Source of the DNA: Linyphia triangularis
Taxonomy: Eukaryota > Arthropoda > Arachnida > Araneae > Linyphiidae
Length of the DNA stretch: 64,000 nucleotides
Reading direction: 5' to 3'
Assembly: GCA_963978545.1 (NCBI GenBank)
Contig: OZ021724.1
Location: 32,692,433 to 32,756,432 of the forward strand
Made by a program: the position numbers and the translations under genes. The notes below the pieces were generated by a model. The model had not been told where the DNA came from. It worked only from the letters and a program-made list of their open reading frames with translations, and did not search any database. Position 1 is the stretch's first letter. Every line of letters starts with the position of its first letter. Of this stretch, positions 1 to 11,908 are shown piece after piece.

Positions 1-130
1 TCATTATATTTTGTCGATATGTTTTCAATTAATTAAAAATCAAGTTTTAAAGTAGCTGAAATCAAAGCAAAAGTCACGTGACCAAAAACGCATAAAAAAT
101 ATAAAAAAACTGTGACGTTCTAGCGCAGAT
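1..130. repeat. Interspersed repeat N, copy 1, first part
   Basis: The first 120 bases (..gttttcaattaattaaaaat.., ..gcaaaagtcacgtgaccaaa.., ..aactgtgac..) match 44825-44915. The rest of the match resumes near 1770, so copy 1 seems split by about 1.6 kb of other sequence that includes a SINE. No coding potential seen. Confidence 0.5.
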
Positions 131-530
131 GCAGTCTAGACTTTACATCTCGTGCAGTCCAGTGTTTACATCCTACGCTAACCTGTGTCTTCGTGTTTCG
201 TTATCCCCTCAAATCAGAGCCGACAGCATAAGTCTGTAGGACTTTTTAAGAGGAACAACTTTGTTAAGATTTGTTTTGAACACAAAGAAGGGTTTTAAAA
301 AAAGCTATTCTCAAATAACATTTAATGTTGCAAGTACACTACAGCGCAGTACCGATTTTTCGCATATGTAAGGAAAATCTTTTTATCTAAAAAGTAAGCT
401 CGTCTTAGTCACCAAGTACTTTAATATACAACGACAAATTTTTGTCCAGAGGGTTACAATGTTGTTACATTTGCCTTCGCAATGTGGTTGTAAGAAAGAA
501 TATATTGGAAAGGCCTTAACATAGACATCT

Positions 531-716
531 GATGTTTGGTTTGTTTGTACGCTCAACGACCTATTTTTGTGCACAATAACGGCTAATCAAGCCGGGACCC
601 ACAGCTTAATGTGGATTAAGAACCACAACGAACATTCATGCCTAACCCAGGATTCAAACCCAGCACCTTTGGCACGCGAGGCCAGAGCGCTAACCCAACA
701 GCCATCAGGTTGGTTC
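531..716 (-). repeat. tRNA-derived SINE, copy 1
   Basis: On the minus strand this has a Pol III promoter-like head: a box-A-like TGGCTGTTGGGTTAGCGC at about 684-701 and box-B-like GGTTTGAATCC at 650-660, spaced as in a tRNA gene. It is followed by a unique tail (..GGTCCCGGCTTGAT.., ..AAAAATAGGTCGTTGAGCGT..). A second copy at about 10.1 kb shares head and tail, which makes this a SINE family, not a lone tRNA. Confidence 0.68.
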
Positions 717-1769
717 TGACTTTTAGTAAACTTCCCTTTTTCAGTTTACAATTTATGCCCTCATTCCATTATGTGCAGATATATATATATAAAAAAAAAG
801 CCTTTCATTTTGTTAAGTTATAAGGAATGTTATCTCAACCAGGTGTTTTATTATCTGCACTCCAGATGAATATTGGTCTATAAATATTGTCAATTCAATC
901 ACTACTAGCATTTTTTATTATTCCAAAAGAAGCTAAACACGTTCCACTTTGATTTTTTTAAGAAAATTTTATTCCAGTTTTTGTTTATAAGGTGATACTT
1001 AAATAATACCAAGGCTCCACAAAATTATGAAAATGCATACCATATTATAAAAAATTAAACAAACGATTAACAAGAAAATTGCCCCCTCTCCCGTCAGTTA
1101 CGCCAACTGGGTGATTTAAAAGTCGCCTAGTTGTTATATTACAGAATGCATTGTTTGGTTGAGATGTGTTAAGAATTTCCAAAAGTTATTTTGTCTTAAA
1201 AAAAGGTCATGACAAGTTATTTTTTTAATTAATTGCTTAGAACATTTAGTTGAAAATGGATTAAGTGCATTTTATCAGAAAAGATGAAGTTCCCGCAGAT
1301 GGAAACATTATAATAAAATAGACAAAAAATGTAGGTCAAACAGTTGCTAAATATCAGTTAGTGGTATCGGCAGAATCGATTCATTCTTTTTTATTTTAGG
1401 CGTGGCAAAATGTAATATTGTTTTAAAAGTTTCCTCGTGTTTATCCTTTATTTTACGAATACGTTCCAGACACTTTTTGCACCCAATCTCCGCTTTTGGA
1501 AAATAAAAAATTCTTAATATTTTTACCCATTTTATAAAATTTTTACTAAATCACAATTTTAAATTCCATACTGGAGGGAAAAATAACTCTATCAAGCAAG
1601 CACCTGAATAACATGACATTTTTGTATTTATTCTGGGTTCTATTTAATAGATTGTACTGGAAGAGAGGATTTTGATCGGACTTTTTAACAGTCTTCAATT
1701 TTTCTTAGAATGCCTTGATCAAAGCTGAAACAAACACAACCAACCAACCGTCGAAATTCCATAAATGAA

Positions 1770-1990
1770 CTCGCTCCATCCTTGTCTAGCAGACTGGTTC
1801 ACTTCCTACTCTGTGACGTCACACGCAAAAGTAGCGTTTTCCCGCCAAATCCCAAAGTGAAGAACTAAATATTTTTTTGACTATCTATCTGAACTCACAT
1901 TTTTTAAAGAATTGTATTGTTTTTCATGAATTTTTCTCTACTTTTTAAAAAAAAATAATAACAAAAAAATTGAAAGTACCTTCTTAAATT
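1770..1990. repeat. Interspersed repeat N, copy 1, second part
   Basis: Shares cacgcaaaagtag, a cgccaaatcccaaagt-like block, actaaatatttttttgacta and ctctactttt with 45015-45150. It includes a palindromic TGACGTCA (about 1814-1821), a CRE-like site. No termini or target duplication were identified. Confidence 0.5.
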
Positions 1991-4900
1991 TCGGCCCAAA
2001 AATATATACGTACAACAATTTGGAATTATTTTTCTAATACTGCATATTTAATGATCATACTTCAATAATTTTGAATTATTTTTAATACTAACTAGCTGAA
2101 TACTCAGAAATGTCAACCTTTTTTCCACAGTTTTTATGGATGTTCTTTGGAACCTACTGCAAAGACCCAAGCAAACTATCTTTTTTTAATATTCTTGAAA
2201 TTTACCAATACTTTCTCTATTGCTGAGATCTATGCTGTTTTCGCTAAGTGAAACGATGATGTAATAGTTGGTATTGCATTTTGTTTTCCTTTATCATAAT
2301 GCAAGAGTATTTGCCATAGATAAACTATTATAATTAGTAAAAAAACTGGCATCTACAAATACTGTGCTTCCTAATATTTCAACAAGCATATAAAATCACT
2401 GATTAATTTATAGTTACTATGTTTCAGATACTTAGAAGTGATTAACGATATAGAAGTCTTACAAATCCTAATTAATTTTACTAATTAACCAAATATTATT
2501 GAGAAGTTTTTTCTAGCTTTATGTTTCTTTAAAATTAACCTTTCTTCCACTTTTAATTCCAAAACTTATCAGTGAAAAACTTACTTAAAAATTCAGAATT
2601 ACAAAGATTTTTTTTAATAACTAGGAAAAAAATTTAGTTTGACAAAAATACAGATAAAAAAATTAAAAACTTTTATTATATATTTGGGCCTGTTATAAAC
2701 AAACAAGACAGTCCTATAGTTTTTTTTTAAAAATGGTTTGGTTAGCACATTGCACGTGATAAAAATATTTTATGTGTTGGTACACATGCCAAACATTTTC
2801 AATTTTATTTTGAAGTTCATCAAAAGTATTATATTTATTATAATATATATATAAAAATGCAAATACTAGAAGAACAATTCAAATATTTGCCACTTAAGAA
2901 CATTAAAAAATATATATTTAAATTTTTGATAACTTAAATTATTTATAATTTCAAATAATATGGATATATTTTAATGAATTCCCCTTTCAAATAATCCCAA
3001 AATAAAAATTTTGAAGAAAAAAAAATAATAATAATAATAACATTTAAACAATTATGTTGTAATTTTTAATTAGAAAATGAGTACATCGTAGCTGTCTGAC
3101 AGCTTATTTTTACATAAAAAAATATATATAATATAAAGACATCATTATTTTATCATAAGATTGAAGAAATAAAACAGTCTTATAGGTAACGGTTTTTACT
3201 TACATGTGATTGGTCAAGCAAAAAATATGCTGAAATTTTTTCCATCATTTTAGAACATAATTCGCAAAAATATATAGCGACCAAGATTCAATACAAACAT
3301 TAGTTAAATTTTGGATACAAGATTGCTTTCAACTATTAACTCTACAATACACGTGTTTTCTTGCAACTGACACACACACAATAATCAAATAAAGATAACT
3401 GTGGTTCATGTATTAATCATAACTGGAAAATTTAACTTGATTTATGTATTTTTTTAAACACTCAGAAATTATAAATAATTCAGTAAAAGTCCAATTATCC
3501 GTCATCCAATCAATCTGAAAGCTCAATTAATCAGAATTTTTTAAAAATCAAGTTTGGTGAGAAAATTGGCTCCATTTCACCAAAAAAAGTCGAGAAGTTT
3601 CCAAATGTTTTTTTTTATTTTTTTGTTGAGATTTTGAAGTTGAGGAGGTTTTTTTCTTCTTTATTTTGATGTTTTTTAATTAGTAATGGTGAAATAGCAG
3701 AATTTGTACCGTTTAGAAATGAGTCTTATAAAAAGTGATCATTTTAAAATTCTGGTTTATCTGGAATGCCAAAGTTCTTATTCAATCTACTGAATTAATG
3801 AAATCTTAATATTCTTGAAGGAAATTGAGTGCTCAGTTTTTATCAGCATTATCGGAAAATGTTCAAATACAAATATGTTGTGGTTATTTGCCAAAGCTAA
3901 AAAAAGCTGACTTGTTTTGATTGTATAAGAGAGTTTTGTAATCGAATTTTTATTATTCACAGCATCCGCAAAACATATTCCAGTAGATAATTTTCCCGAA
4001 AAATCTGGTTTATCCCGAATTCCAATCCAAAAGAAGCGTACACAACTTGTATCTAATTTATTCTTAGTTTGTTCATTGCATAAAAAAAATCGTAATATGT
4101 GTAATTTGTAAATGCTTAATGTGGCAATTTGTAAATTTCTGAATCCATATAAATCTAAAAACTATATTTGTTGTAATTATAGTAAAGAAAGGACATCTTC
4201 CACTTGAAATTACGTTCTCAACCACATTAGGCAAAGAGTAATTAGGCAATTCAACTTTTTTAATGCTTTTACCAGATAAAAGATAAGAATCCAGATAAAA
4301 TCAATTATTCACATTGCAGTCTAGATCTACATATGGAACATACATTTGAACAAATTTAAAGTTGTGTATAACGGACAAGTTCCATTCTATAACATCCGTA
4401 ATTCAATTATACCTATTATTTAATTTGTAAATTTTTGACCGCATCCAGAAAATATGCAATTTTGCCGAATTCAATTAAACATTTTATTCTTTTATCAAAA
4501 AATTTCAGTTTCTCAAGAACCAGAATAAATGCTAATTGTATTATTTTAAAAGGATGCAGCATGATTTTTTCAAATCTTCCCCTACCACACGACCATGTGA
4601 CAAAGGCAACACCATCGAAAACCAGTTTAACTATTCCATAACCACGTTAGTTTAGACTAGAGCTAGTTCTGAACTATAATAAAAAAAGTTGGGGCAAGTG
4701 AGCAGCGCACTAAGCAAGCTTTTTATGAAAAAAGGAGGAGGATGGAATGACTTTGATACATCAGTTGAAAAATAAACATTTTAGAGAATGAGGGTCAAAA
4801 GTACTTTTCAATAAGATTTCTGGAAAAAAAAGAAAAAAAAAACGTAAAAAGCTATCTATTTTCAAATTTTTTGCAGATGACAGGTTTTCCAGTGGATGAT

Positions 4901-5083
4901 GATTAATTTTGATGAAATTCAAGGATTTCCGCTAATCCGCAGAAAAATCACAAGTGTTTTTATTGAGCCTCATTCAGATAAAATGCTATGATTTAAAGTC
5001 CAATAAGAAAAAATTAAAAAAAAAATTTAAAAAATTGAGTCAACTGAACTGTTGAAATATTAATTTGAATTTGAAATCCTTAC
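1991..5083. other. AT-rich non-coding stretch
   Basis: No exon with usable splice sites was recognised on either strand. The 3480-4430 part has scattered phrases such as ccaattatccg and ggtttatc that recall pogo-type transposon ends, but no matching pair of termini was found. The reading frame at 4435-4641 has no codon structure or splice context to support it. Presumed intron of the CENP-F-like gene. Confidence 0.4.
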
Positions 5084-5299
5084 CAAAAAGTATTGAAACG
5101 TGTCTTTGTCTATTGTTAACATTTCTGATAATTCTTTTTTATCCTTTTCCAATAACTCTATTTTCACCTTGAAAGATTTTTCGATCAATGAAAGTTCAAG
5201 TTGTTGTTGCTGGTTCATTGTTTGCCATTGCTTGCATTCAGCACACATTTTTTCACATTCCTCAGATAATGTCAGAAAGTTGAGTTCTTCAAACACAGT
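5084..5299 (-). CDS. CENP-F-like gene, exon 20 (last visible)
   Basis: 216 bp, 72 codons, phase 0/0, acceptor ATGTTTTAG, donor TTTTTG|GTAAGG. It reads TVFEELNFLTLSEECEKMCA, then ECKQWQTMNQQQQLELSLIE and a charged helix ending DTFQYFL. Four glutamines in a row and three cysteines set it apart from the repeat exons, so it probably starts the region C-terminal to the exon array. No further exon was recognised in the remaining 5 kb to the left edge. Confidence 0.72.
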
Positions 5300-5879
5300 C
5301 TAAAACATAGGTATAAATTTATCATAAAAATGTATTGAGCACAAAACTAAAATACTAAATATAATATTTTAAAGGTATAAAAAAAATAGAGAATTCCTCC
5401 ACAGTATCTCCAATACCAAGAGCCCACAATGTATTTTATTTTATCCCATACCAAAAGAAACAAAATTCTTTCTAATAAGTACTTTTAAACAGCTTGTATA
5501 TCGTAGCAAGTTTGGCCAAAAATGTTAAATCGTTAGATACATTTTCTTTTTGCTTTAGTCCCTTTACCTGAAATTTTACCACACAATGCAAAATAAATTT
5601 CACAGAGTATTATTGCAATCATTCTATCCTTTTTGATGATCTGTATAACACAACGTTACTATATTAAAATACATAAAAGTGGAAAATTTGTCAGATTACA
5701 AGCACTACAACAACAAACTAAAAATACTTTCATACTTAAATTAGGACAAGAAATAACTTTCATTGATTGAATTTGAATACAAGTTACAAAAATTAATTTT
5801 TAAGAAGAAGAATTATTGACATTCACAATCAGAAGTTGAAAGTCTGCTGGTTCATGCCTAAAATGCCATCAAACCTAAT

Positions 5880-6209
5880 CGGGGTTCATACTCATTTTTA
5901 GAAGAAAAAAAAATCCCCGAGTTTTCCCATTGCAGAGTTAGTTATTTTTAGCCTCATAAATACAGTCAAACATCGAGTAGACATTCTTCCCATGACTTGA
6001 AAAAAGTCATTTTTCTTTAAGATTAACTTTCTGCAAGTCTAGGTTATGAATTAATTCTGTAACTTCAATTCCTCGAGTTAGGGTTAAACAAATGAGTAGG
6101 ATTTTTTCCAGAGACCTTTTTCATGTTTTTTTTGGGGGGGGGGGGGGGGGGGTCTCTTTTCCCCGAGATTTTAGTTCTGATTTATTTTCCCTGAGGCGTA
6201 TGAACCCTG
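5880..6209. mobile_element. Short TIR element (CGGGGTTCATAC), 5-bp TSD CTAAT
   Basis: Ends are CGGGGTTCATACTC and, inverted, CAGGGTTCATACGCC. The flanks are CTAAT at 5875-5879 and CTAAT at 6210-6214, a perfect 5-bp target duplication. The 330-bp element has no coding capacity. It contains a 19-bp G run (6134-6152). The termini resemble those of the larger element at 35928-40129. Confidence 0.75.
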
Positions 6210-6980
6210 CTAATGTTTATCATGCCTAAATGCTCATCTCCAACAGATTGTAAAAGGCCCATTCTTCGCTGAACTCTCCGTTAACTTTCAAACAAATTTG
6301 GTAGTAAATTCACTGGCCCGTGAGGAAATGAATAACAGATTCTAGCAAGGATGCTTGAACGATTCAAGCCTATACTAACAGCTTTGTAGTCGGAAAAGCT
6401 AATCATTGGGCAATCAAGGTCTTACAAATATAAAACCTTTTTTAGCAACAAAACATATCAAAACTAAATTCTCTCTAAAACTCTTCAATTCTCGATTTAA
6501 AATGTTGTCAGTCAAAATGTTCAATATTTTGCTCACACTAAGAGCATTTATTGACATTTGAAAATATTATACTGAGTACTTACCTATAGTCATAAGGATT
6601 CATGAAAATAACATTTGTTTAATTCCAGAGAAAAGCCATAGTTTTATAATTTTGTGGCATGAACATTTTAATGGCATTGAATATTCCACATAGGAACCAC
6701 CCAAACTGTTGATGTTTTTTAAACCTGAACAAAGACCATGGTCAAATTTTTCAGCTTTATCAATTGACCCCTTCCAACTATTTGTAACATTTCCATGGGA
6801 TTTTGCCCCAATCATGACACTGCCTAAAAAATTTCTAAAAGGAAAAGTATTGCTTTTGGTGAAATTCATTCATGTCTGATACACAACAAATAAAAGTGAA
6901 AATTATAAAAATTTAACTTAATATTTAAGGAATTTTTTTTATCCCTCTGTATGAATAGCGGGGGAAAAAACATTTTATAC

Positions 6981-7152
6981 CTTTAGAGTTTGATAAAATT
7001 TCTTCAATACTAACCATCTCTTTAGAATTGATGTTAGATAACTGGTCAATTATTTTTTCAGAGGCGTTGGTAAATTCACACCACATTCTATTGCTGGTTT
7101 TATGTTCTGTTTGCAAAATGTTTGAATCTTCAGTATGTAGTGAAGTGTCGAT
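6981..7152 (-). CDS. CENP-F-like gene, exon 19 (3' limit uncertain)
   Basis: Acceptor CTTTCAG; it reads IDTSLHTEDSNILQTEHKTS then NRMWCEFTNASEKIIDQLSN and continues to EEILSNSKG before donor AAAG|GTATAA. That donor leaves phase 1, but exon 20 needs phase 0. An in-exon alternative donor (GAGATG|GTTAGT, exon ending at 7015) would restore phase 0 and give 46 codons. Otherwise a small exon between 6981 and 5299 has been missed. The peptide is weaker coiled coil than the array and contains a Trp. Confidence 0.6.
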
Positions 7153-7769
7153 CTGAAAGAAAAATTAAAATACTTAAAAAAAACACAAAAAAAACAGTTA
7201 ATTGACCCAACTAATTAAACATAGTTCTTTCATATTTTAAAGCTTCCTTCAAATAACTACAAAATAAAACCAGTTTCAACTTTTTAAAATTCAATTCATA
7301 AATTTATCTACAATGAAAAATTGTGTCAAGTTATAATTTTTTTTTACATACAACTAGTTAAAATCAAAAGTTTTAACAAGAATTACAGAAAAATTGGACA
7401 AATGTGTTAGTTTTTTAGTAAACAATTGTTTAAAATTTAGTCATTTTGCATCAATCCAAAACAAAAAATGTAATCAATCATCACACTGACACAAATCATG
7501 GGCATAATGGCCATCATATTTGATGTAAGCAAGAGGAGAAATTATTATGCTTACATAACCATTAATAACACTTTAGCACTTACAGCAACAGACTGTAAAT
7601 GCATTCTGATTGCAAATTTCAAATATTTTAAGAAAGAGAAAATAACCATAGTTGCTTAGGCAGAATAAACTTGCTATAAGTAATTAGCCACTGGAGGTCA
7701 CTGTCCCGAAAGCTTTTCACATCATCTTTAAATCTATACCATTACGGTAAACAATTATAATACGAATAT

Positions 7770-8158
7770 CAGGGGTCTATGGAGAAGGAAATTTGGGTCC
7801 TTTTAAGGACCCTTCACAAAATTCCATGTCCAAAAAACGGACCCTTCACAAAATTTCATAATCAACAAAAGGACCCTTCACAAAATTCCATGTCCAACAA
7901 ACTGACCTTTCACGAAATTCCAAGTAAAAAAAAAAAGGAACCTTTTTATCATTTCCAGTTTGAAAATGGACCAATTACAAAATTTATTTTATGCTAAAAG
8001 GAGAAAATGGCTCGCTTGCCCACATGTTGATTTTAAGGAAGTGACGTCATGGACGCCAAACCATATGCTCAAAATGTATAAAATTGGAAATTTTTCACAA
8101 AATTAATATTTTTTCACAAAAATAGGACCCAGTAAAAAAAAACCTGGATAGACCCCTG
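7770..8158. mobile_element. Short TIR element (CAGGGGTCTAT) with internal 32-bp repeats, TSD AATAT
   Basis: Termini are CAGGGGTCTATGGA and, inverted, CAGGGGTCTATCCA. The flanks are AATAT on both sides (7765-7769 and 8159-8163). Inside, about 7802-7935 is a tandem array of a roughly 32-bp unit containing ggacccttcacaaaattcca, three to four copies. A TGACGTCA site lies near 8042-8049. Non-coding. Confidence 0.75.
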
Positions 8159-8956
8159 AATATATTGTAAATATTTCACGGGAAAATACTTAAAATTAGG
8201 GATCTCGATATTTTAGCAAAAATGTAAAAAAGCTCACTTGAAGGGACCACATAATAGATAATGTCTTGAAGCATGCAAAACGTTTGATTCTTCCCTGTGA
8301 TAAAGAAAGATCTTCCAAAACATTTTCGCTCATAAGTGACGTGTTTCTCAATATAATAAATAGAAATTTGGAATGTAGTGTAAACAAGGTATTCTAAATC
8401 GAATGAAAAAAAAAAAAAAAAAAAAAAATTGGGGTTCGTATTGAAACTTTTCAAAATGTAATTAAATTTACTTAGTATACAGCCCCTAAGAAAAATTTTT
8501 GCATCAGACATGTAGAAAATCGTAAACAAAATATTTTGGTGCAAAGCGCTAGATTCTACAATAATTAGAATCGAAAATATAGCCATCATTCGAATTTTTT
8601 TGGGGGGGGGGGGGAGGGGGTTAAGTTTTACCTTATTTATTTTTAAGGTTTTAATTACATAAGATTTGTTAATAATTATAGGGTATATACTAAGGTTTAA
8701 TCCTAAGAACAAAGTTGTAAAAGTGCTTTAGCAGCTATACAACCATAAGGGATTAGTAAGGAGTTTGCACAATGATATTCCCAAGTTTAAAAAAAAAAAA
8801 AAAAACCAACACAGATTAATACTATTATACATGTAAAAATAACCTGAAATTTCTTTTATACATTGTTTTCATCCACTGCTCTTCAAGTATATTTCATAAT
8901 AATAAAGAAAATATAAGACTATATATATATAAGAAATTATAAATAAGGAAAGTTAC

Positions 8957-9256
8957 CTCAATTTCATCCATAAAGCCATTCATTTCACTCTTAAGAACCT
9001 GCAAATCCATGCAATTTTGTTCCAGTATTTCTTTTACACATTTTGGCGTTTCCTCTTCAATATTTGAATCCAGTTGTTGAATTTTGAGAGTTTCCAACTT
9101 GACTTGATTGGCGAGTTCTATTTTCTCTTGCTCAACCAGTTCTAAACTTTCTTTAGAAGCATTGTCATTCAAGGAATAGACCTTGAGTTGAGCTTCAAGA
9201 TCTATTATTTTGGCTTTGGAAGAGCTAGGTGCAGCATTTGGAATTTGAATATCATT
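8957..9256 (-). CDS. CENP-F-like gene, exon 18 (300-bp repeat exon, subfamily II)
   Basis: 300 bp, phase 0/0, acceptor TTTTTTAG, donor ATTGAG|GTAACT. It begins NDIQIPNAAPSSSKAKIIDL, contains LELVEQEKIELANQVKLETL and IQQLDSNIEEETPKCVKEIL, and ends MNGFMDEIE. It is the last clear member of the exon array. The opening is less charged and has two prolines, so helix may start a few residues in. Confidence 0.8.
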
Positions 9257-9884
9257 CTAAAAAATTAAATTATAATTATTATATAATTAAATGAAACAAA
9301 TATAACCTTTAGTAATTCACATTTGTGCAACTCTCTTGTAACAAGAACAGCGAGTGTCGATATATTTAGTTTTAAGACAGGAGAAAATTAATTTCATTTA
9401 AGCAAAATAAATTGCAAGATTATAAATATGCTTGAAAATAAATTATATCTGTTTTCCCGAGTTAAAAGACATTTAGCTCCACTAATCCTAATTTAAAAAG
9501 GGAATTTATCCAAGTTTTTCTTTAAAAAAATAATAATAATACGCTCATAATTGCTAGTTAAAAGCCAGGGAAAAAAAGCCAGCTGCTAGTTTTGCATATT
9601 CCTAGTAAGAACACAAAATTACAAATAATTATTTTAATCCTGCTGCAAATAAATTAGTTTTTTATAGTTCAAAGAATATATTCAGTTTTGGTAGTTAAGA
9701 ACTTTTTAAAAGTACTTCACAAAAGAATATTGCTTCAACTTTAACTAATATTTATGAGTTAAGTTATAACTTAAAATTGCTTGTCAATAATTAAATTTTT
9801 AAAATTTAATAACTAAATTTTTAAAGACTAGATCAATACACCAGGAAAAACCAGAGTTGTAGGGGATTTTAAATCGGCACTACT

Positions 9885-10015
9885 ATCAATGAAAATGACC
9901 GTCACAATATAAATCTCGTCAATAGCGTCCACCATAACTTTCAGAAAAATTAACCATCAGACACCAATTGAAATATCAGCGATATCTTCTATCACATTAG
10001 CCATGAAAAAAGCGG
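9885..10015. repeat. Degenerate 'aatctcggcaatagcg' minisatellite, short block
   Basis: Phrases ataaatctcgtcaatagcgt, ccaccataac and aaatatcagcgatatcttc belong to the same degenerate repeat as the long block at 13.69-14.64 kb. Only about three or four units are visible. Confidence 0.45.
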
Positions 10016-10076
10016 AAAAATAATAGTTTTACTGAATGGTTTTTAGAACTCTGTATTAATGCTTGTTCTGTTACTT

Positions 10077-10245
10077 GGTCAGGTTGGATTGTATGCTCAA
10101 TGACCTATTTTTGTGCATACGGTAAATCATGCCGGAACCCACAGCTTTACATTGATTCTGAACCCCAACGGTGATCCATGCTTATTGTAGGATTCAAACC
10201 TGGCACTTATGGCATGAAAAGCCAGAACACTATCCACACAACCGT
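10077..10245 (-). repeat. tRNA-derived SINE, copy 2
   Basis: Homologous to the copy at 531-716 over its whole length. It has the same box-B-like GGTTTGAATCC (10190-10200), the same CTGTGGGTYCCGGC block and the same AAAAATAGGTCRTTGAGC tail. It is more mutated in the tRNA-like head. It sits in the intron between exons 17 and 18. Confidence 0.68.
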
Positions 10246-10519
10246 AAAATTGAGGAATTTTGGGTTTTTTTTAAAGGAAGTATCGAAAAATTAAAATATA
10301 ATCTTTGGGAGAAAAAATAATTGAAATAATTTTAGGGCAAATGCAAACTCTATAGCATATATTGTAATCTATCAAAACTAATATGGTTGCACAAATTAAA
10401 AATTTGCATTTAGACCGAATATAGATTTTCGCTAGCCTGAATATTAAGAGTGAAACATTACATCTACTTGCAGACCATAGAAGATTTGCAGTAAAATTTG
10501 GAATATGAAATCAGCTAAC

Positions 10520-10762
10520 CTCATTTTTCAACTTCATTCGATTACTTAATTCTTTAAATTCCTGAATAGAAGATTCTAGTTGTTGAACTTTGATAGCCTC
10601 CAACATTAAATGATGAGATAATTCTGATTTCTGCTGCTCCACTAATTTTAGTTTTCCATTAATGATGCTTTCATTCGAGGAAATATCGTTCAGTCGAGAC
10701 TTCAAAGATAGTGCTTCCATCTCAGAAGAGCTCAATGCAGCATTCAATTCTTGGATTTTGGT
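10520..10762 (-). CDS. CENP-F-like gene, exon 17 (243-bp repeat exon with 21-codon deletion)
   Basis: 243 bp, phase 0/0, acceptor TATTTTAG, donor AATGAG|GTTAGC. It begins TKIQELNAALSSSEMEALSL, contains LKLVEQQKSELSHHLMLEAI and VQQLESSIQEFKELSNRMKL, and ends KNE. Against the 102-codon members it lacks 21 residues right after the ESSI block, where others read E-E-K...LK..LE..C.E. Twenty-one residues are three heptads, so the coiled-coil register is preserved. Confidence 0.82.
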
Positions 10763-10998
10763 CTAAAATAAAAACAAGGAAACATAAATACTAATTCCTC
10801 CAGTTTCTCATACATAACAGTTTTAGATGGTCTTTCTTAGACTATAGTTGGAGAATAAGCTTCAAATGAATGAAACTTGTTAACTTCCATAAATATAATT
10901 TTAAATTAATAACCCTTTAAAAGCTAAATTAATTTAATTGTTTAAAAATGTAAAAACCAGTGTTATTCACACAATTCATTTGTGATTATGAAACACAG

Positions 10999-11398
10999 CA
11001 AGATGGCCACAAAATTTAGGAAAAAAGTACCCTTATAGATTTCCAAGAAATTCCCTGATTTTATGGCACACTTTTTTTAAATTTTCCTTAATTTTTCCAG
11101 ATGTGCAGACATCCTGATCAAATTGAACATGTATGCTAAAGAGATAATAAGCCAGGTTTTTTTTAAATAAATGATAATGATAAGTTTTAATTATTCCATA
11201 ACATTAAACTTCTAAAGATTACCAACAACATTTTCCGAGTAAATGGCATCAAAATACTAATGAACGGGAATACGGGCCTTCAAAGCAAAGATAGAATTCC
11301 CCTAATTTTTGTGAAATTCAAAAAAATTCCCCAATTTTTTTCCAGAATTAAAAAGCTCCCTGACATGTCCATGATTTCCAGGTTCTATGACCACTCTG
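10999..11398. mobile_element. Degenerate CAGGGTGGC-type element
   Basis: The left end CAAGATGGCCACAAAATT and inverted right end CAGAGTGGTCATAGAACC match the CAGGGTGGC termini of the elements at 36528 and 55795. The internal phrases ttccctgattt and ctccctgacatgtcc are typical of the family. No intact target duplication remains (CACAG against TACAA), so it is an old copy. Confidence 0.5.
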
Positions 11399-11605
11399 TA
11401 CAAAGCTTATGAAATAGTAATTTACTCATCTCATTGAGTATAAAAATATTTAATACTTAGTTTTTTTTTCTAATGCAAAACTTGAACTCCAGGTCAGTAT
11501 AAAAGCAATATTATAATCGTATAACTATAATACTATAACTTTATACTATCAGTTCTTAGTAAAGTTCTTTTAAAAGAAAATGCAATCATGAATAACAAAA
11601 GGTAC

Positions 11606-11908
11606 CTCATGTTCATTCTTCAAGCTATTTATTTGGCTATTAAGACCATCAAGCTCTAAACACTTCTGCTCCAATTTTACTTTCAATTGACTGCACTCTT
11701 GCTTCTCTTCTCCAATACTAGATTCCAGTTGTTCAACTTTGATAACTTCTGATTTCAATTGATTAACCAACTCTAATTTCTCTTGCTCTAAGACTTCAAT
11801 TTGTTTTGAGGGAACTTTATTTGCAGAAAATTCTTGAAGTTGAGCTTCTAACATCAGGCTTTTGTGTTCAACAGAAGAGAACTTCTCCTCAAACTCATGG
11901 ACCTTTTC
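11606..11908 (-). CDS. CENP-F-like gene, exon 16 (303-bp repeat exon, subfamily II)
   Basis: 303 bp, phase 0/0, acceptor TTTTGTAG, donor CATGAG|GTACC. It begins EKVHEFEEKFSSVEHKSLML, contains IEVLEQEKLELVNQLKSEVI and VEQLESSIGEEKQECSQLKV, and ends NSLKNEHE. One codon shorter than the 102-codon members. It lies only 0.65 kb from exon 15, so 15/16 are likely a local duplication. Confidence 0.82.

Noticed and set aside
640..716. A genuine tRNA gene
   Set aside because: The box-A/box-B arrangement is there, but the second copy shares a non-tRNA tail and no cloverleaf with an anticodon stem could be drawn confidently; a SINE explains it better.
5060..5083. A 3' end of the CENP-F-like gene, reading through to a stop (VRISNSN) after exon 20
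   Set aside because: A strong donor (TTG|GTAAGG) precedes the stop and no poly(A) signal context stands out, so splicing onward is more likely.
6600..6869. 89-codon minus-strand frame considered as the missing exon between exons 19 and 20
   Set aside because: No donor leaves it in phase 0 for exon 20, and the peptide (…GAKSHGNVTNSWKGS…) is not coiled coil; it stays only as a region to check by RNA-seq.
7802..7935. CRISPR-like array in the 32-bp repeats
   Set aside because: Units are contiguous tandem repeats without unique spacers, in a eukaryotic transposon.
8176..8712. 178-codon minus-strand frame, the longest after the transposon ones
   Set aside because: It contains a poly-Phe tract from an A/T homopolymer, Pro run from poly-G, and otherwise low-complexity AT-driven residues; no splice context or family resemblance.
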